This document shows, one piece after another, positions 15,125 through 22,698 of a stretch of DNA of 22,698 nucleotides; position 1 is the stretch's first letter; each line of letters starts with the position of its first letter. Made by a program: the position numbers and the translations under genes. The stretch spans positions 1-22,698 of the forward strand of contig JAOPGA020000616.1 of the NCBI GenBank assembly GCA_026419775.2, in the 5' to 3' direction. The notes below the pieces were generated by a model. That model had not been told where the DNA came from, searched no databases, and saw nothing but the letters and a program-made list of their open reading frames with translations. Source of the DNA: Acrasis kona. Lineage: Eukaryota > Heterolobosea > Eutetramitea > Acrasida > Acrasidae.

Positions 15125-15865
15125 CCCACACGACCAATCATCAGGCTGCTCTGGCGTAGGTATATTTCGGTACTTGAATGTATAATCGGAACCACCATTC
15201 GTTTCATATTTGTATCGCTGTACACAATACTCTGCAACCCGTTGCATGCTGTTTGTAGCGCATTGACACAGAGTGTTGATCGCGTAAACAAAGATGTACT
15301 TTTCACTGTCTTTTATTTCCACCAACACTAACGAATAGTGGCTAGGCTCTTTAACAACAAACAAAATTTTGTCAAACCGTCTTTCGTGCAGGAGGTTATC
15401 TGATGTGAACAAACGTGTGATGTCCGGAAACTCAAAAGTCATCTTGTCGTTAATGTACCTGCGGTAAGAGGATATATCAAACAACAATGTCTAAGGGATA
15501 TTATAAGTGATGTGATGTGTTGTAACTTACCCGCATTTGTACTTGTTGGTTGACATCAAGTGTGTTTAGATCCTCTCTTTTCAAAGCTAACGGTCCCACG
15601 GAATTGATGTCTGCTTCTTCACCTTCTTAGTGGATGTCCAAATTTCTCGGAAGAAACTACCTTGTGCAGATTCTTCTTTTAAGATCCTCCTTAACGCATC
15701 CAAATTTGCTATCAGCTTTGATGAGCTTATTGATAGGTCAAGTACATATGGATATTCTACAGCGAAGTCAAAGAGATTTCGCTTATTGTTGAATGTCCCA
15801 TTGGATACGCACGCGACATGTTGTGTGTTTTGTAATCCTGTTACAAAAGAAACATCAGATCAAGC
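15125..15865 (-). pseudogene. Ulp1/SENP-type (C48) cysteine protease, 3' end lost
   Basis: The last exon reads TLLFDISSYRRYINDKM, EPSHYSLVLVEI (catalytic His), YIFVYAINTL (Asn where Asp is usual) and PTPEQPDDWSCGPRLL (Gln, then catalytic Cys six residues on, as in Ulp1). A 40-nt intron (15491-15530) joins it to LALKREDLNTLDVNQQVQMR. Upstream on the same strand an open stretch (NKRNLFDFAVEYPYVLDLSI, then LDALRRILKEESAQGSFFRE) links to this exon only across a one-base shift near 15620. The coding sequence stops being recognisable just after the Cys motif, where LINE sequence begins. Such proteases remove SUMO-like modifiers and are common cargo of fungal and plant transposons. The host element is not visible. 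Confidence 0.65.
15491..15530 (-). other. 40-nt intron in Ulp1-like gene
   Basis: On the minus strand it begins GTAAGT and ends CCTTAG, with CTTATAAT as a possible branch site. Joining the flanks gives VQMRTLLFDISSY with no frame change. Confidence 0.75.
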
Positions 15866-15939
15866 AATAATTGACGTCGCGGCACAAACATTGTACTTCA
15901 CAACTATATCCTACACTCTTTGGTGCAGATATTAATATT

Positions 15940-16854
15940 TTTGCGGAAGGAGAATAAACAAATAAATAGCGCTTTTGGCGTCAGAAGGTTTGTTAGTGAA
16001 TACATGGTGGGACTACCGATTATAATAGAGGGCATACAACATTTCATTTAATTATAAAATGAAAAGAAAAGTGTATCGGAACATAGGACTGCTAGGTACT
16101 GCTACATAACATTCAGTTTTGATTGAAAATTCTACAGCCAATCACCGCTACCAATATTAAATGGAGTATCGATTAAGATGATGAATATCTTACTCAACAC
16201 TGGACCTGGACAGACTTAATAATAGAATTTTGTTTGAACTTTACAGCAATTCTCTCAATTGTTAAAGTCAGGAACGCAGTGTACTTTGGAGCCACTTCTG
16301 AGTAAGTAGTTATGAGGTGTCTCCTTCGGCATTAGTATATGGCGGACCATTAGGAAGCTGATGGTGGTGAGCATCCATTCAAGAATTAAATTGAACCTCA
16401 TTCCAATGGTCTGGAACAAGCGAAATTTAATAAAAATAAAATAAAATATATAAATGTTATTTATTCTTATGTTTTGTTGTATGTGTTAAAGGGTCTACCG
16501 GACAACGTGATAGTGTCGTCGACAAAAACAAGAAAAAAGAACAAGACGAAGTGAGTAATTGTTTTGATGGTGCCAGTATGGTGTTTAACAATTGCACCAT
16601 TACTTTTAAATAAGGGTTCTACGCATATCAGAATCTTTACCCGGGTACAGAATCTTTGCTCTGTTGAGAATAAATTTTTTACCCCTTGTTGGAAATGCGG
16701 TTTTAATAATTCAAGTTGATAGCTACTAATGGTAATTTATTTCCGCACAGATAGAGACAACAAATATTTTGAACATGTTGAGGTATAAATTGCAGCTTTT
16801 AAATCACTCTTAAATACAACAAGAAACAATGCACATGAAGTTTATGTGAGTTGC
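15940..16854. other. 915 bp without a recognisable gene
   Basis: I find no protein-like frame of useful length. A short open stretch near 16490-16547 (GSTGQRDSVVDKNKKKEQDE followed by GTGAGT) could be a small exon, but nothing on either side supports it. AT-rich hairpin-forming sequence lies near 16045-16065. Confidence 0.45.
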
Positions 16855-17529
16855 TCATCCTACTTTCATTGGTATGATAGCAACAAGAGCAACAGAAATC
16901 CTGGTTTTAAATTTCTTATCTGTGACAATGATCACTTCCTTGGAACCTTTCTTCTCAACAGTGTAGTCTGAGGTTACAGCATAGTTAACTGGGACTTCAT
17001 CAATGTTGATAACGTAGTCAATGTTCTTCTCTAACAACACACGATGGAGCTCCATGAGCTTGATGTCCAGCTTTTCGACTAGGTTTACTGGAACAGTAGC
17101 TGCACACTTGGTACCAACTCGTACTGATAGCTCATGCCTCAATGCTCTAAGCTGACCAATGGCTTGGACAATCTCCTTCTCAACCTCTCCACCAAGTAAA
17201 GGAGCACGTCCTGTTTCTACCACTCGCTTGCCACCGAGTTGCTGCTCAACCACATAGTAGATGTGGCCCCTATCCTTGATCCATTTGGAGAGAGTTGATT
17301 TCTCAATCCCCCACTTGTCCATGATGTCTTGCCTCTTCATACCTGGCTTCATCGCCTCCTTTACAATATTAAGGCGTTGTGAGTAGGTGTACATTGATTT
17401 CCTTTTGATGTGCACTGTAGGGCGTAGAATGTTCTCTTGTACTTGTTCCTCATCAGTTGAGAAAGGGCCATTGCGAGTAGGATTTGTAGTAATAGCATTA
17501 ACTATAGCATTGATGATTGACCTGAGCAT
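16855..17529 (-). CDS. Truncated pogo/Tigger-like transposase, 224 aa
   Basis: The frame is uninterrupted from ATG (17529). Residues 47-88 form a CENP-B/Psq-type helix-turn-helix (YTYSQRLNIVKEAM, KRQDIMDKWGIEKSTLSKWI). Residues 160-210 match the start of the DDE core of pogo-like Tc1/mariner transposases: DYVINIDEVPVNYAV with the first catalytic Asp (177), then VEKKGSKEVIIV and FKTRISVALVAI. The frame then ends at IPMKVG; the second and third catalytic residues are absent and I find them nowhere downstream. Full-length relatives are roughly 400-550 residues. This is a 3'-truncated copy that cannot cut DNA, though the intact DNA-binding half could act as a repressor or be domesticated. Confidence 0.75.
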   Translation of the reverse strand: MLRSIINAIVNAITTNPTRNGPFSTDEEQVQENILRPTVHIKRKSMYTYSQRLNIVKEAMKPGMKRQDIMDKWGIEKSTLSKWIKDRGHIYYVVEQQLGGKRVVETGRAPLLGGEVEKEIVQAIGQLRALRHELSVRVGTKCAATVPVNLVEKLDIKLMELHRVLLEKNIDYVINIDEVPVNYAVTSDYTVEKKGSKEVIIVTDKKFKTRISVALVAIIPMKVG

Positions 17530-17638
17530 TTTTTTTGATTATACAACTCAAATGAAAACATGTCTTTTTTATACTCAGATCTCTAAGATTTATTTGTACA
17601 ATATCATTTATAAATAATCAATCAAAAAAAAAACAGTG

Positions 17639-17748
17639 ATCTCTTGAATATAATTGTTTAAAACCTGTTAAATATAATCAATCAATAATTTAACGGTTTT
17701 GATTTTGTAATAGTTTCTCCGTTTCAAAGTTTCTAGGATTCAAGAGAT
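17639..17748. repeat. Inverted repeat upstream of pogo-like gene
   Basis: ATCTCTTGAAT (17639-17649) and ATTCAAGAGAT (17738-17748) are perfect complements enclosing 88 bp. The left arm is preceded by CAGTG, which resembles pogo-type ends (CAGTG...), but no matching end was found beyond 16855. It may be a MITE-like remnant or part of the gene's regulatory region. Confidence 0.4.
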
Positions 17749-18382
17749 TACAGTAACTGACTTATACTGTCCCGCCAAAACCGATTCATATTTAGGTTAT
17801 CCCACAATCAACTTTACCTTGGCAAACCAAAACAGAGGAGATGTAGACAGTGTGGATCATGACTGTGATCNAGACCATCAGGAAGAATTTGGTGGCTCAG
17901 GGTTTGATGTATCAAACCAAGATGATGTAATTGTAGAAGCAAGTGTAGCATTGAATGATTCTAATACCAGCACACAACCTGCAACCAACACAGACGAGCT
18001 AGAACCAGCGACACCAGCCGAAACACCTGTAGCGATCACTTCTTTACCAAAAAGAAGAAAAACTGGACGAAAACAAGACAAAAGGAGAGTTCAAACTTCA
18101 AAGAAGATAAGGACCACAAACTTTGAAAGAGGAGAAGCGGAAATTGGGGATAACGGATCACCTTTGGACGATGGTTCTGTAAGTTGTACTTTGATCAGGC
18201 CAAGGAGGAAGGTTCATCTGAAGATACCAGAAGATACATTATCTGAAGACATTGAGGTTATAGCCCCAAGCGAGCTAGAACATCTCTATCATTGTTGGAC
18301 TCCGCTAACTCCATGTCTCACTCGAGGATGTTCAAATCCATTATCGTTGAAGCACAGTGTATATAGCTTGAATCAAATGTAA
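17735..18382 (+). CDS. Unidentified nuclear-type protein exon
   Basis: The plus frame is open from about 17735, has no ATG except the final Met codon and ends TAA at 18380-18382, so it is probably a 3' exon. It encodes an Asp/Ser/Thr-rich disordered part (GFDVSNQDDVIVEASVALND, STQPATNTDELEPATPAETP), a strong basic cluster (LPKRRKTGRKQDKRRVQTSK) and a more ordered end (LKIPEDTLSEDIEVIAPSEL, YHCWTPLTPCLTRGC). One ambiguous base lies at 17871. The basic cluster suggests nuclear import or DNA binding. I recognise no family. It is divergent from the pogo-like gene on its left. Confidence 0.4.
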   Translation, partial: RIQEITVTDLYCPAKTDSYLGYPTINFTLANQNRGDVDSVDHDCDXDHQEEFGGSGFDVSNQDDVIVEASVALNDSNTSTQPATNTDELEPATPAETPVAITSLPKRRKTGRKQDKRRVQTSKKIRTTNFERGEAEIGDNGSPLDDGSVSCTLIRPRRKVHLKIPEDTLSEDIEVIAPSELEHLYHCWTPLTPCLTRGCSNPLSLKHSVYSLNQM

Positions 18383-18752
18383 ATAAATGTAATACTTTGG
18401 GCAACATTATTTAGACGGGACCGTGTACACAAACTACAAGAATCTAATATAAGTCAAAAATAAGTGTATTCCGTGGTTCAAAACATTGAGAAACATAAGG
18501 AGCTTAACTTTTAGAATGAGATATTTATTATTGAGCCCGCTGTGCAAGATGATTTTTAATTTTACCAAGCTATTTTCAACCAGCTGACTTTTACAACAAA
18601 ATGATGATTATTACTGTTTACGCGCCGCCATTGATGTATCGCTTGAATGTTTCATTGTAACAAACTTTAACTTTTTTATCAAATTTTCTTTCACTTGTTG
18701 GGATTAAGAATTTTTCCATGGTAATCCAAGCTTCTGTTGTAAAAATAATGGC
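18383..18752. other. No gene seen
   Basis: AT-rich sequence without a convincing reading frame, RNA gene or repeat. Confidence 0.45.
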
Positions 18753-18965
18753 CTAAGCAATACTAACACTATTTGTGCCTATTTTGAGTATCCAGAAAGA
18801 AACTACATTCAATTTGATTTTTTCTACTTTGTGATGCAAAGATTCTACAGCTTCATTTGTTTGTGCAGTTAGACCACCTTGGTTTTCTTTTAAAAGTTGA
18901 ACTGAGTGCAAAAACATCATGTGATTATAATACTTTAAGAAGTTAAAGCTGGAAAAATAGAGCAA
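18753..18965 (-). pseudogene. Possible transposon protein fragment
   Basis: The minus frame reads FLKYYNHMMFLHSVQLLKEN, QGGLTAQTNEAVESLHHKVE. The pattern of an aromatic/His-rich helix, a Leu-Leu-x-x-N-x-G turn and an [T/S]xEAVE-x-LHH helix resembles a segment I associate with conserved C-terminal regions of several large transposase families, but I cannot name which. It has no ATG and little flanking support. Confidence 0.25.
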
Positions 18966-19086
18966 ACATCCTCAATATATTTGTCCTCCTTTTTTTTGAA
19001 GCATTCAAATGTGCATTGTGTTGTAATTAGAGTAATTTAAATCTTTCTGATGTTTTGCAAATTACAGACAACAACCTCTCATTACT

Positions 19087-20217
19087 CTATAAGCTTGATT
19101 TAATTGTTTGTCGCTGCTTGTTTATTATGTTGTCCTTCTCTACAAGTTGGTGCGACCTATGTAAATAATTTTTCAATATAGCAATCTGCTGTAACAACTC
19201 TATATTAGCGACATCTCGTTGTGATAAAAACTCTTCCATTGTTATAATTTGTATACTTCTGTGTGTCACTGATACAGAAGATTCTAATGACGCAGATGCG
19301 GGCAAGGGTGTTGGAGTAAGTGTTGGAGTAGGTGTAGGCATGGGAGTGGGCGTGGGAGTAAGTGTGGCAGGTAGTATCAATGTGGAATTGATAAGCATGT
19401 TAGGTTCATCAAAAGAGGACTGATAAAAATCAAAGTCATTGACTAGATCATTGACTGGCTTAATGCCATACGTGCAGGCATCTGTGTCATTGTCAACTGA
19501 TCTGAACTGCGAGAATCTCTGTGGTGCTGCTGTCCTTCTTCTCTTCCTAGGTGTCTGCTTTCCTCTTGCAATTGACTCCCTTGACTCTTGAAAACAGTCT
19601 TCTGGCACTTGATTAAAGTCAATTGGAGTGACTTGATGATGGTGTTCAATGGAAGATTCAGGAAGTTGGGAAGAGTAAGAAGTGCTAGCGGTGGCTCAAA
19701 CTCTTATATCTCTGGATGTTAAACCAGATGCTTTCCTTTTTTTCTTGTTGGTTAACTCCTTAGCCAAGGTAGACTTCTTGTCCCGTAGTTTGTTCAAAGC
19801 ACTACCGCTTTGCTGTTGCACATCAATAAGAGGAGCTGCCCTCTTGCTCTTGTTCTTCTCATTGCCATCTGACTCGTCATCGCTTGACCTCCTTAGTGTT
19901 GGTATGTCCGTCAAGTCCACAATCTCCCTGAAAAAGGACTTACCAGAGACATCAAGTTCTTTGAATTTCCTTAGAAACCCTTCAATACCTGCTCTGAAGT
20001 GATCAACTGACACCATGTGTTGGAACGTTCCAAAATCATCCTTTCTATACAAAACACCTGTCTTGATAAGGTTGTTGATCTTGTCAGCTACCTTCTTGCT
20101 GTTGATGTTGGCAAACAGCTTTTCAGCAATTGCTTTGATGTTGCGTATCCCAAGCTGGTTCCAGCAATACACTATCAATTCTTCTTCGCGAATGTTCCAA
20201 CTCTTTCTCTCTGACAT
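19087..20217 (-). pseudogene. Harbinger-associated MYB/SANT-like protein, one stop
   Basis: From an ATG at 20217 one frame runs 376 codons to 19087 with a single in-frame TGA at 19696-19698, where CGA (Arg) would give a continuous protein. Residues 1-52 form a MYB/SANT-like three-helix domain (MSERKSWNIREEELIVYCWN, AIAEKLFANINSKKVADKIN). A charged linker follows (RRSSDDESDGNEKNKSKRAA), then a basic patch (KQTPRKRRRTAAPQR), a Thr-Pro repeat and a C-terminal coil (LSQRDVANIELLQQIAILKN). PIF/Harbinger elements encode just such a MYB-like protein, which helps the transposase enter the nucleus and bind ends. It is divergently placed about 300 bp from the Harbinger transposase remnant. Confidence 0.7.
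19305..19362. repeat. Thr-Pro coding minisatellite
   Basis: A degenerate 6-bp unit (ACTCCN/ACACCN on the coding strand) is repeated about nine times, encoding TLTPTPTPMPTPTPTLTPTP within the MYB-like protein. Such tracts vary in length between copies. Confidence 0.75.
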
Positions 20218-20509
20218 GGTTTGTTATTTGCTTTTAACTATTATGTAATTATGCTTATTTAATGGGAGATGAAGGTATCTAATATAAGATACCCTATCTA
20301 TATCAGTTATTTTATTTATATTATATGATTGCGACCTATCCATCTATTTCAATTCCGCAAAGTTTTTATGGACATCCAACCTATGTGTCTTTAAGGAAAA
20401 CACAGGTACAGCACCATCAATTGTTGTACACATTTTCATACAGCTACTTAATCATCATGTATCCATCAAATAGATACTTATAACACTACATTTTTTAAAG
20501 CAATACACA
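20218..20509. promoter_or_regulatory. Divergent intergenic region of Harbinger pair
   Basis: About 290 bp of AT-rich DNA separates the MYB-like gene (leftward) from the transposase remnant (rightward), the usual place for a shared promoter. I cannot point to individual sites, and the start of the transposase gene is not visible, so part of this may be deleted. Confidence 0.3.
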
Positions 20510-21237
20510 CAACAAGTGAATGTATGTTCGTTATTTGGAGTTAGAATTGACGCATACAATGAGTGTATAAGGGATGTCATGTTTAAAATAGATACAATTA
20601 TTGGTCCGCTTGAGGTATGGACTTCATACATTATACCTTTTATATTCTTAACAGTTTGGCTGGGAAAAGTGTCTCAATCAAGTGCCCTCAACAACTCCTC
20701 TGTTCCAAAACTGCTGGACTGTGATTGACGCCACCGAGTGCAACATTGAGCAACTACAAGATTACCGCATCCAGGAGCTATATTATTCCGGAAAAAAAAA
20801 GAGGCATACTATGAAGTACCATGTAGTTTGCAATATAACAAATGGACAGATCATTGATGTTCATGGACCATTTTTCGGTAAGAATCATGACATCACCATT
20901 GCAAGATCTTGGATAGAAGATAGACAAATACAGATAGGTTATATTGGGAGACAGTGCTTACATTGGTTTACAGAAATGTTTGACACCTATTAAAGCGCGC
21001 CAATATAATCCGTTGCATCAAGCTGACATAAATTTCAATAGCACCATTGGCTCTATTAGAATTGTTGTTGAACAGTTGATTAATAGGATCAAAAAGTATA
21101 AATGCTTTACAGAGAGGTGGAGAAATGATAGATCGCTACACTCCTTGGCCTTTTATACAGCATCAATCATTAGTGCTATTGAGATCAGGACCAATTTTCC
21201 AATTGCAAATATATTGAATAGCATTCTATTTTTGTAA
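20510..21237 (+). pseudogene. PIF/Harbinger transposase (DDE_4), frameshifted
   Basis: Three frames in order cover the protein. The first gives SLFGVRIDAYNECIRDVMFK and IDTIIGPLEVWTS (the region before the catalytic core). The second, entered near 20680, gives FQNCWTVIDATECNIEQLQD (first Asp), YYSGKKKRHTMKYHVVCNIT and GPFFGKNHDITIARSW (second Asp region). The third, entered near 20945, gives GDSAYIGLQKCLTPIK (third Asp) and SIRIVVEQLINRIKKYKCF (Glu), ending ...LNSILFL. All Harbinger signature motifs (IDATEC, YSGKKKRHT, HDI.AR, GDSAYIG, R.VVE) are present. Two frameshifts and a missing N-terminus make it inactive. About 240 residues remain of a usual 350-400. Confidence 0.9.
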
Positions 21238-21520
21238 TTTTATTGTTAATTTGTTTTTTCCCTCCTTGTAAAAGTGGAACGAACTTGTTTGGTAGATACT
21301 TTAACACATACAGTAAAAACAATAAAGAAGAACTTTTTAAAAATTTGTCTTATTTAAAAGCTATAAAGCATTTCTCAGTGGGTAGGAATGAATGTTNAAC
21401 GAAAACTTTGAATGACACTCAAAGTATCTATTCTCATTCTCTTGTCTTTTGTGTATCCGCGGTGCCGTGTCTGACTAGACTATCTGCTGACCTTCTTGCT
21501 GATTTATAATTGTGATATTT
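21238..21520. other. Short stretch, no gene seen
   Basis: This lies between the Harbinger transposase end and the LINE break. One open plus-strand frame with an ambiguous base at 21397 has no protein-like features. I looked for a Harbinger terminal repeat here and found none I could match. Confidence 0.4.
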
Positions 21521-21521
21521 T

Positions 21522-22698
21522 GCTTCATTTCCAGGAATGTTGGCGTGGGCCTGGACATAAAAGAACTCGCAGCTAGCAAAACAATTCTTCTCTGTAACAA
21601 TAGCAGAGAGAAGCTGATTGTCACATACACGAAGCTTTTCTTCTATGGAAGTCAATTTTGAGAAGCTATGAACTGCTTCAATACCGGAGAGGCAGTCAGT
21701 CATAACAGTGACATTTTGACCGTCTCTAGAGCGCCTTAAAGCTTGGAGAAATCCATAGAGTTTCGCTCTGTAATTGTTGGCCATGCCAGGTATTCTTCCG
21801 TACTCCACCTTATCAAAGTCCTCACTATTTACCGCATAAGCAGCAATAGTTTTGTCTTTGATTGCAGAGCCATCTGTGTACCAAGTGACAACATTTCCAT
21901 CGCTATTGATGTCGTTAGAGGTGGGACTAACAAGGTTAGAGCGAGCTTCTTCAAGGAATAGTGCGACTTTTCCTTTGTCTGGCGAGGCCATAGTGCGTGA
22001 CACTGTCCTGGTATAAAATTCCTTTAAGTTGGCATCTAAGATATCCGAAAGTTGTTGGACTTTATCAACATTAGACCAGAAGGGGTCATTCAAAAGGTGT
22101 ATACTCTTTGCAGCAAGAACACGTGAGATCTCAGAATCAGTTGTGTGCTTGTTACAGGCTGTGAGTACATACGAGGATGCATTCTTTAGCAGCGAGTTGT
22201 CAACCATGTGCAGATTAGCGGAGTATAGCAGATTGCACGAGTTCACCAGATAAGAGTTCACCCGATTGGTATGGGTGCACATGCAACCTATTGGCCAGTT
22301 GAATGTCAAAGAATCGTCGCCTGGTGGTGGCGAAGAGATGCGGATCAGTGCCAGAGTTTAAGGACTTGTGTAGCCCAACAAAAACTTCAGTTTTGATCAG
22401 CGTGGAGGGATGGCCTAGTCCATAGCCACCTCTGTTCGGTGGAGCAAAAAGAAATAGTCTCCCATGTTTCTCCTCCGTATTCCGGCAATGTCAATAAAGG
22501 AGGAGGAGACCAGACTGTCTAATTGCTGGAATTGTGTGTTGTTCCAGCTGAAGCAGTCTGCAGCGTATGTTATAGTCGGAATAATGATTGTATTCACGGC
22601 CATGATGAGCTGGTTGACAGGGAGGAAATGGTTCCTAAGCTTCTCAAATTTCTTTCTGACCTGCGAGGTGATATGGTCAACGTGGCCAGAATGAGAAC
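21522..22698 (-). mobile_element. LINE fragment: RT tail and RNase H, both ends cut
   Basis: Reading leftward on the minus strand from the window edge, the RT thumb/connection comes first (QVRKKFEKLRNHFLPVNQLI, IIPTITYAADCFSWNNTQFQ, FIDIAGIRRRNMGDYFFLLH). After a frameshift it continues GYGLGHPSTLIKTEVFVGLH, the LINE R.GGLGL..L region. A second shift near 22270 leads into a 291-codon frame with the RNase H domain: VVTWYTDGSAIKDK (first Asp), MANNYRAKLYGFLQAL with Lys where the catalytic Glu is expected (RAEL), QNVTVMTDCLSG (Asp), and YVQAHANIPGNEA. LINE identity ends there, at about 21522, one residue before the last catalytic Asp. The Glu-to-Lys change fits a G-to-A mutation. Confidence 0.85.

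Noticed and set aside
15023-15487. Adenovirus/Polinton-type protease as the identity of the cysteine protease.
   Set aside because: The Q-x5-C spacing with the WSCGP motif and the spliced upstream region fit Ulp1/SENP proteases, and no other Polinton gene is present.
15630-15935. A 101-codon plus-strand ORF with a CCVFC motif.
   Set aside because: The opposite strand has an equally open, protein-like frame that connects to the Ulp1 exon, so I treat the plus frame as its shadow.

Overview
This is a gene-poor, AT-rich stretch of a eukaryotic nuclear genome built almost entirely of transposable elements lying inside or against one another. Three introns can be placed because they restore protein motifs. 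They are only 38, 40 and 43 nt long, two of them with CTAAC-type branch sequences. With the mix of elements (RNase H-bearing LINEs, DIRS-like, MULE, Ginger, Harbinger and pogo elements, and a fungal-style TET/JBP dioxygenase) this points to a fungus, perhaps an early-diverging one. That is inference; no marker gene fixes the species.

Left part (1-5,970). A decayed glutamine-rich gene is followed by a 97-bp LINE stub with a perfect 17-bp target duplication, a LINE RT piece joined to a DIRS-like RT fossil, a second LINE 3' end with an 18-bp duplication, a second retroelement RT fossil, a zinc-finger ORF, remnants I cannot name and an acidic ORF.

Middle (5,975-9,492). An uninterrupted 321-codon TET/JBP-like 2OG-Fe(II) dioxygenase gene lies 62 bp downstream of a 63-codon zinc-ribbon ORF on the same strand. 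Beyond are a short minus-strand ORF, a repeat-bearing plus-strand exon, a third LINE 3' end and a broken Lys/Glu/Arg-rich coiled-coil gene.

Nested transposons (9,493-14,443). A complete MULE (9,502-14,434) has about 230-bp terminal inverted repeats and a perfect 9-bp target duplication. Its transposase gene has a zinc finger, DDE remnants, a 43-nt intron and a SWIM finger. It is split by a complete Ginger element (10,390-12,549) with identical 138-bp terminal repeats, a 5-bp duplication and a DD35E integrase-type transposase.

Right part (14,444-22,698). Two oppositely oriented LINE pieces are followed by a Ulp1/C48 protease gene whose 3' end is lost, a truncated pogo-like transposase, an NLS-bearing exon, a divergently arranged Harbinger pair (MYB-like protein and transposase), and a LINE with RT tail and RNase H.

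Relative ages can be read from the nesting: the MULE landed in older sequence and Ginger then landed in the MULE. Nearly every element ORF is broken. The dioxygenase ORF is whole and CpG-rich, so it is the most likely functional gene here.
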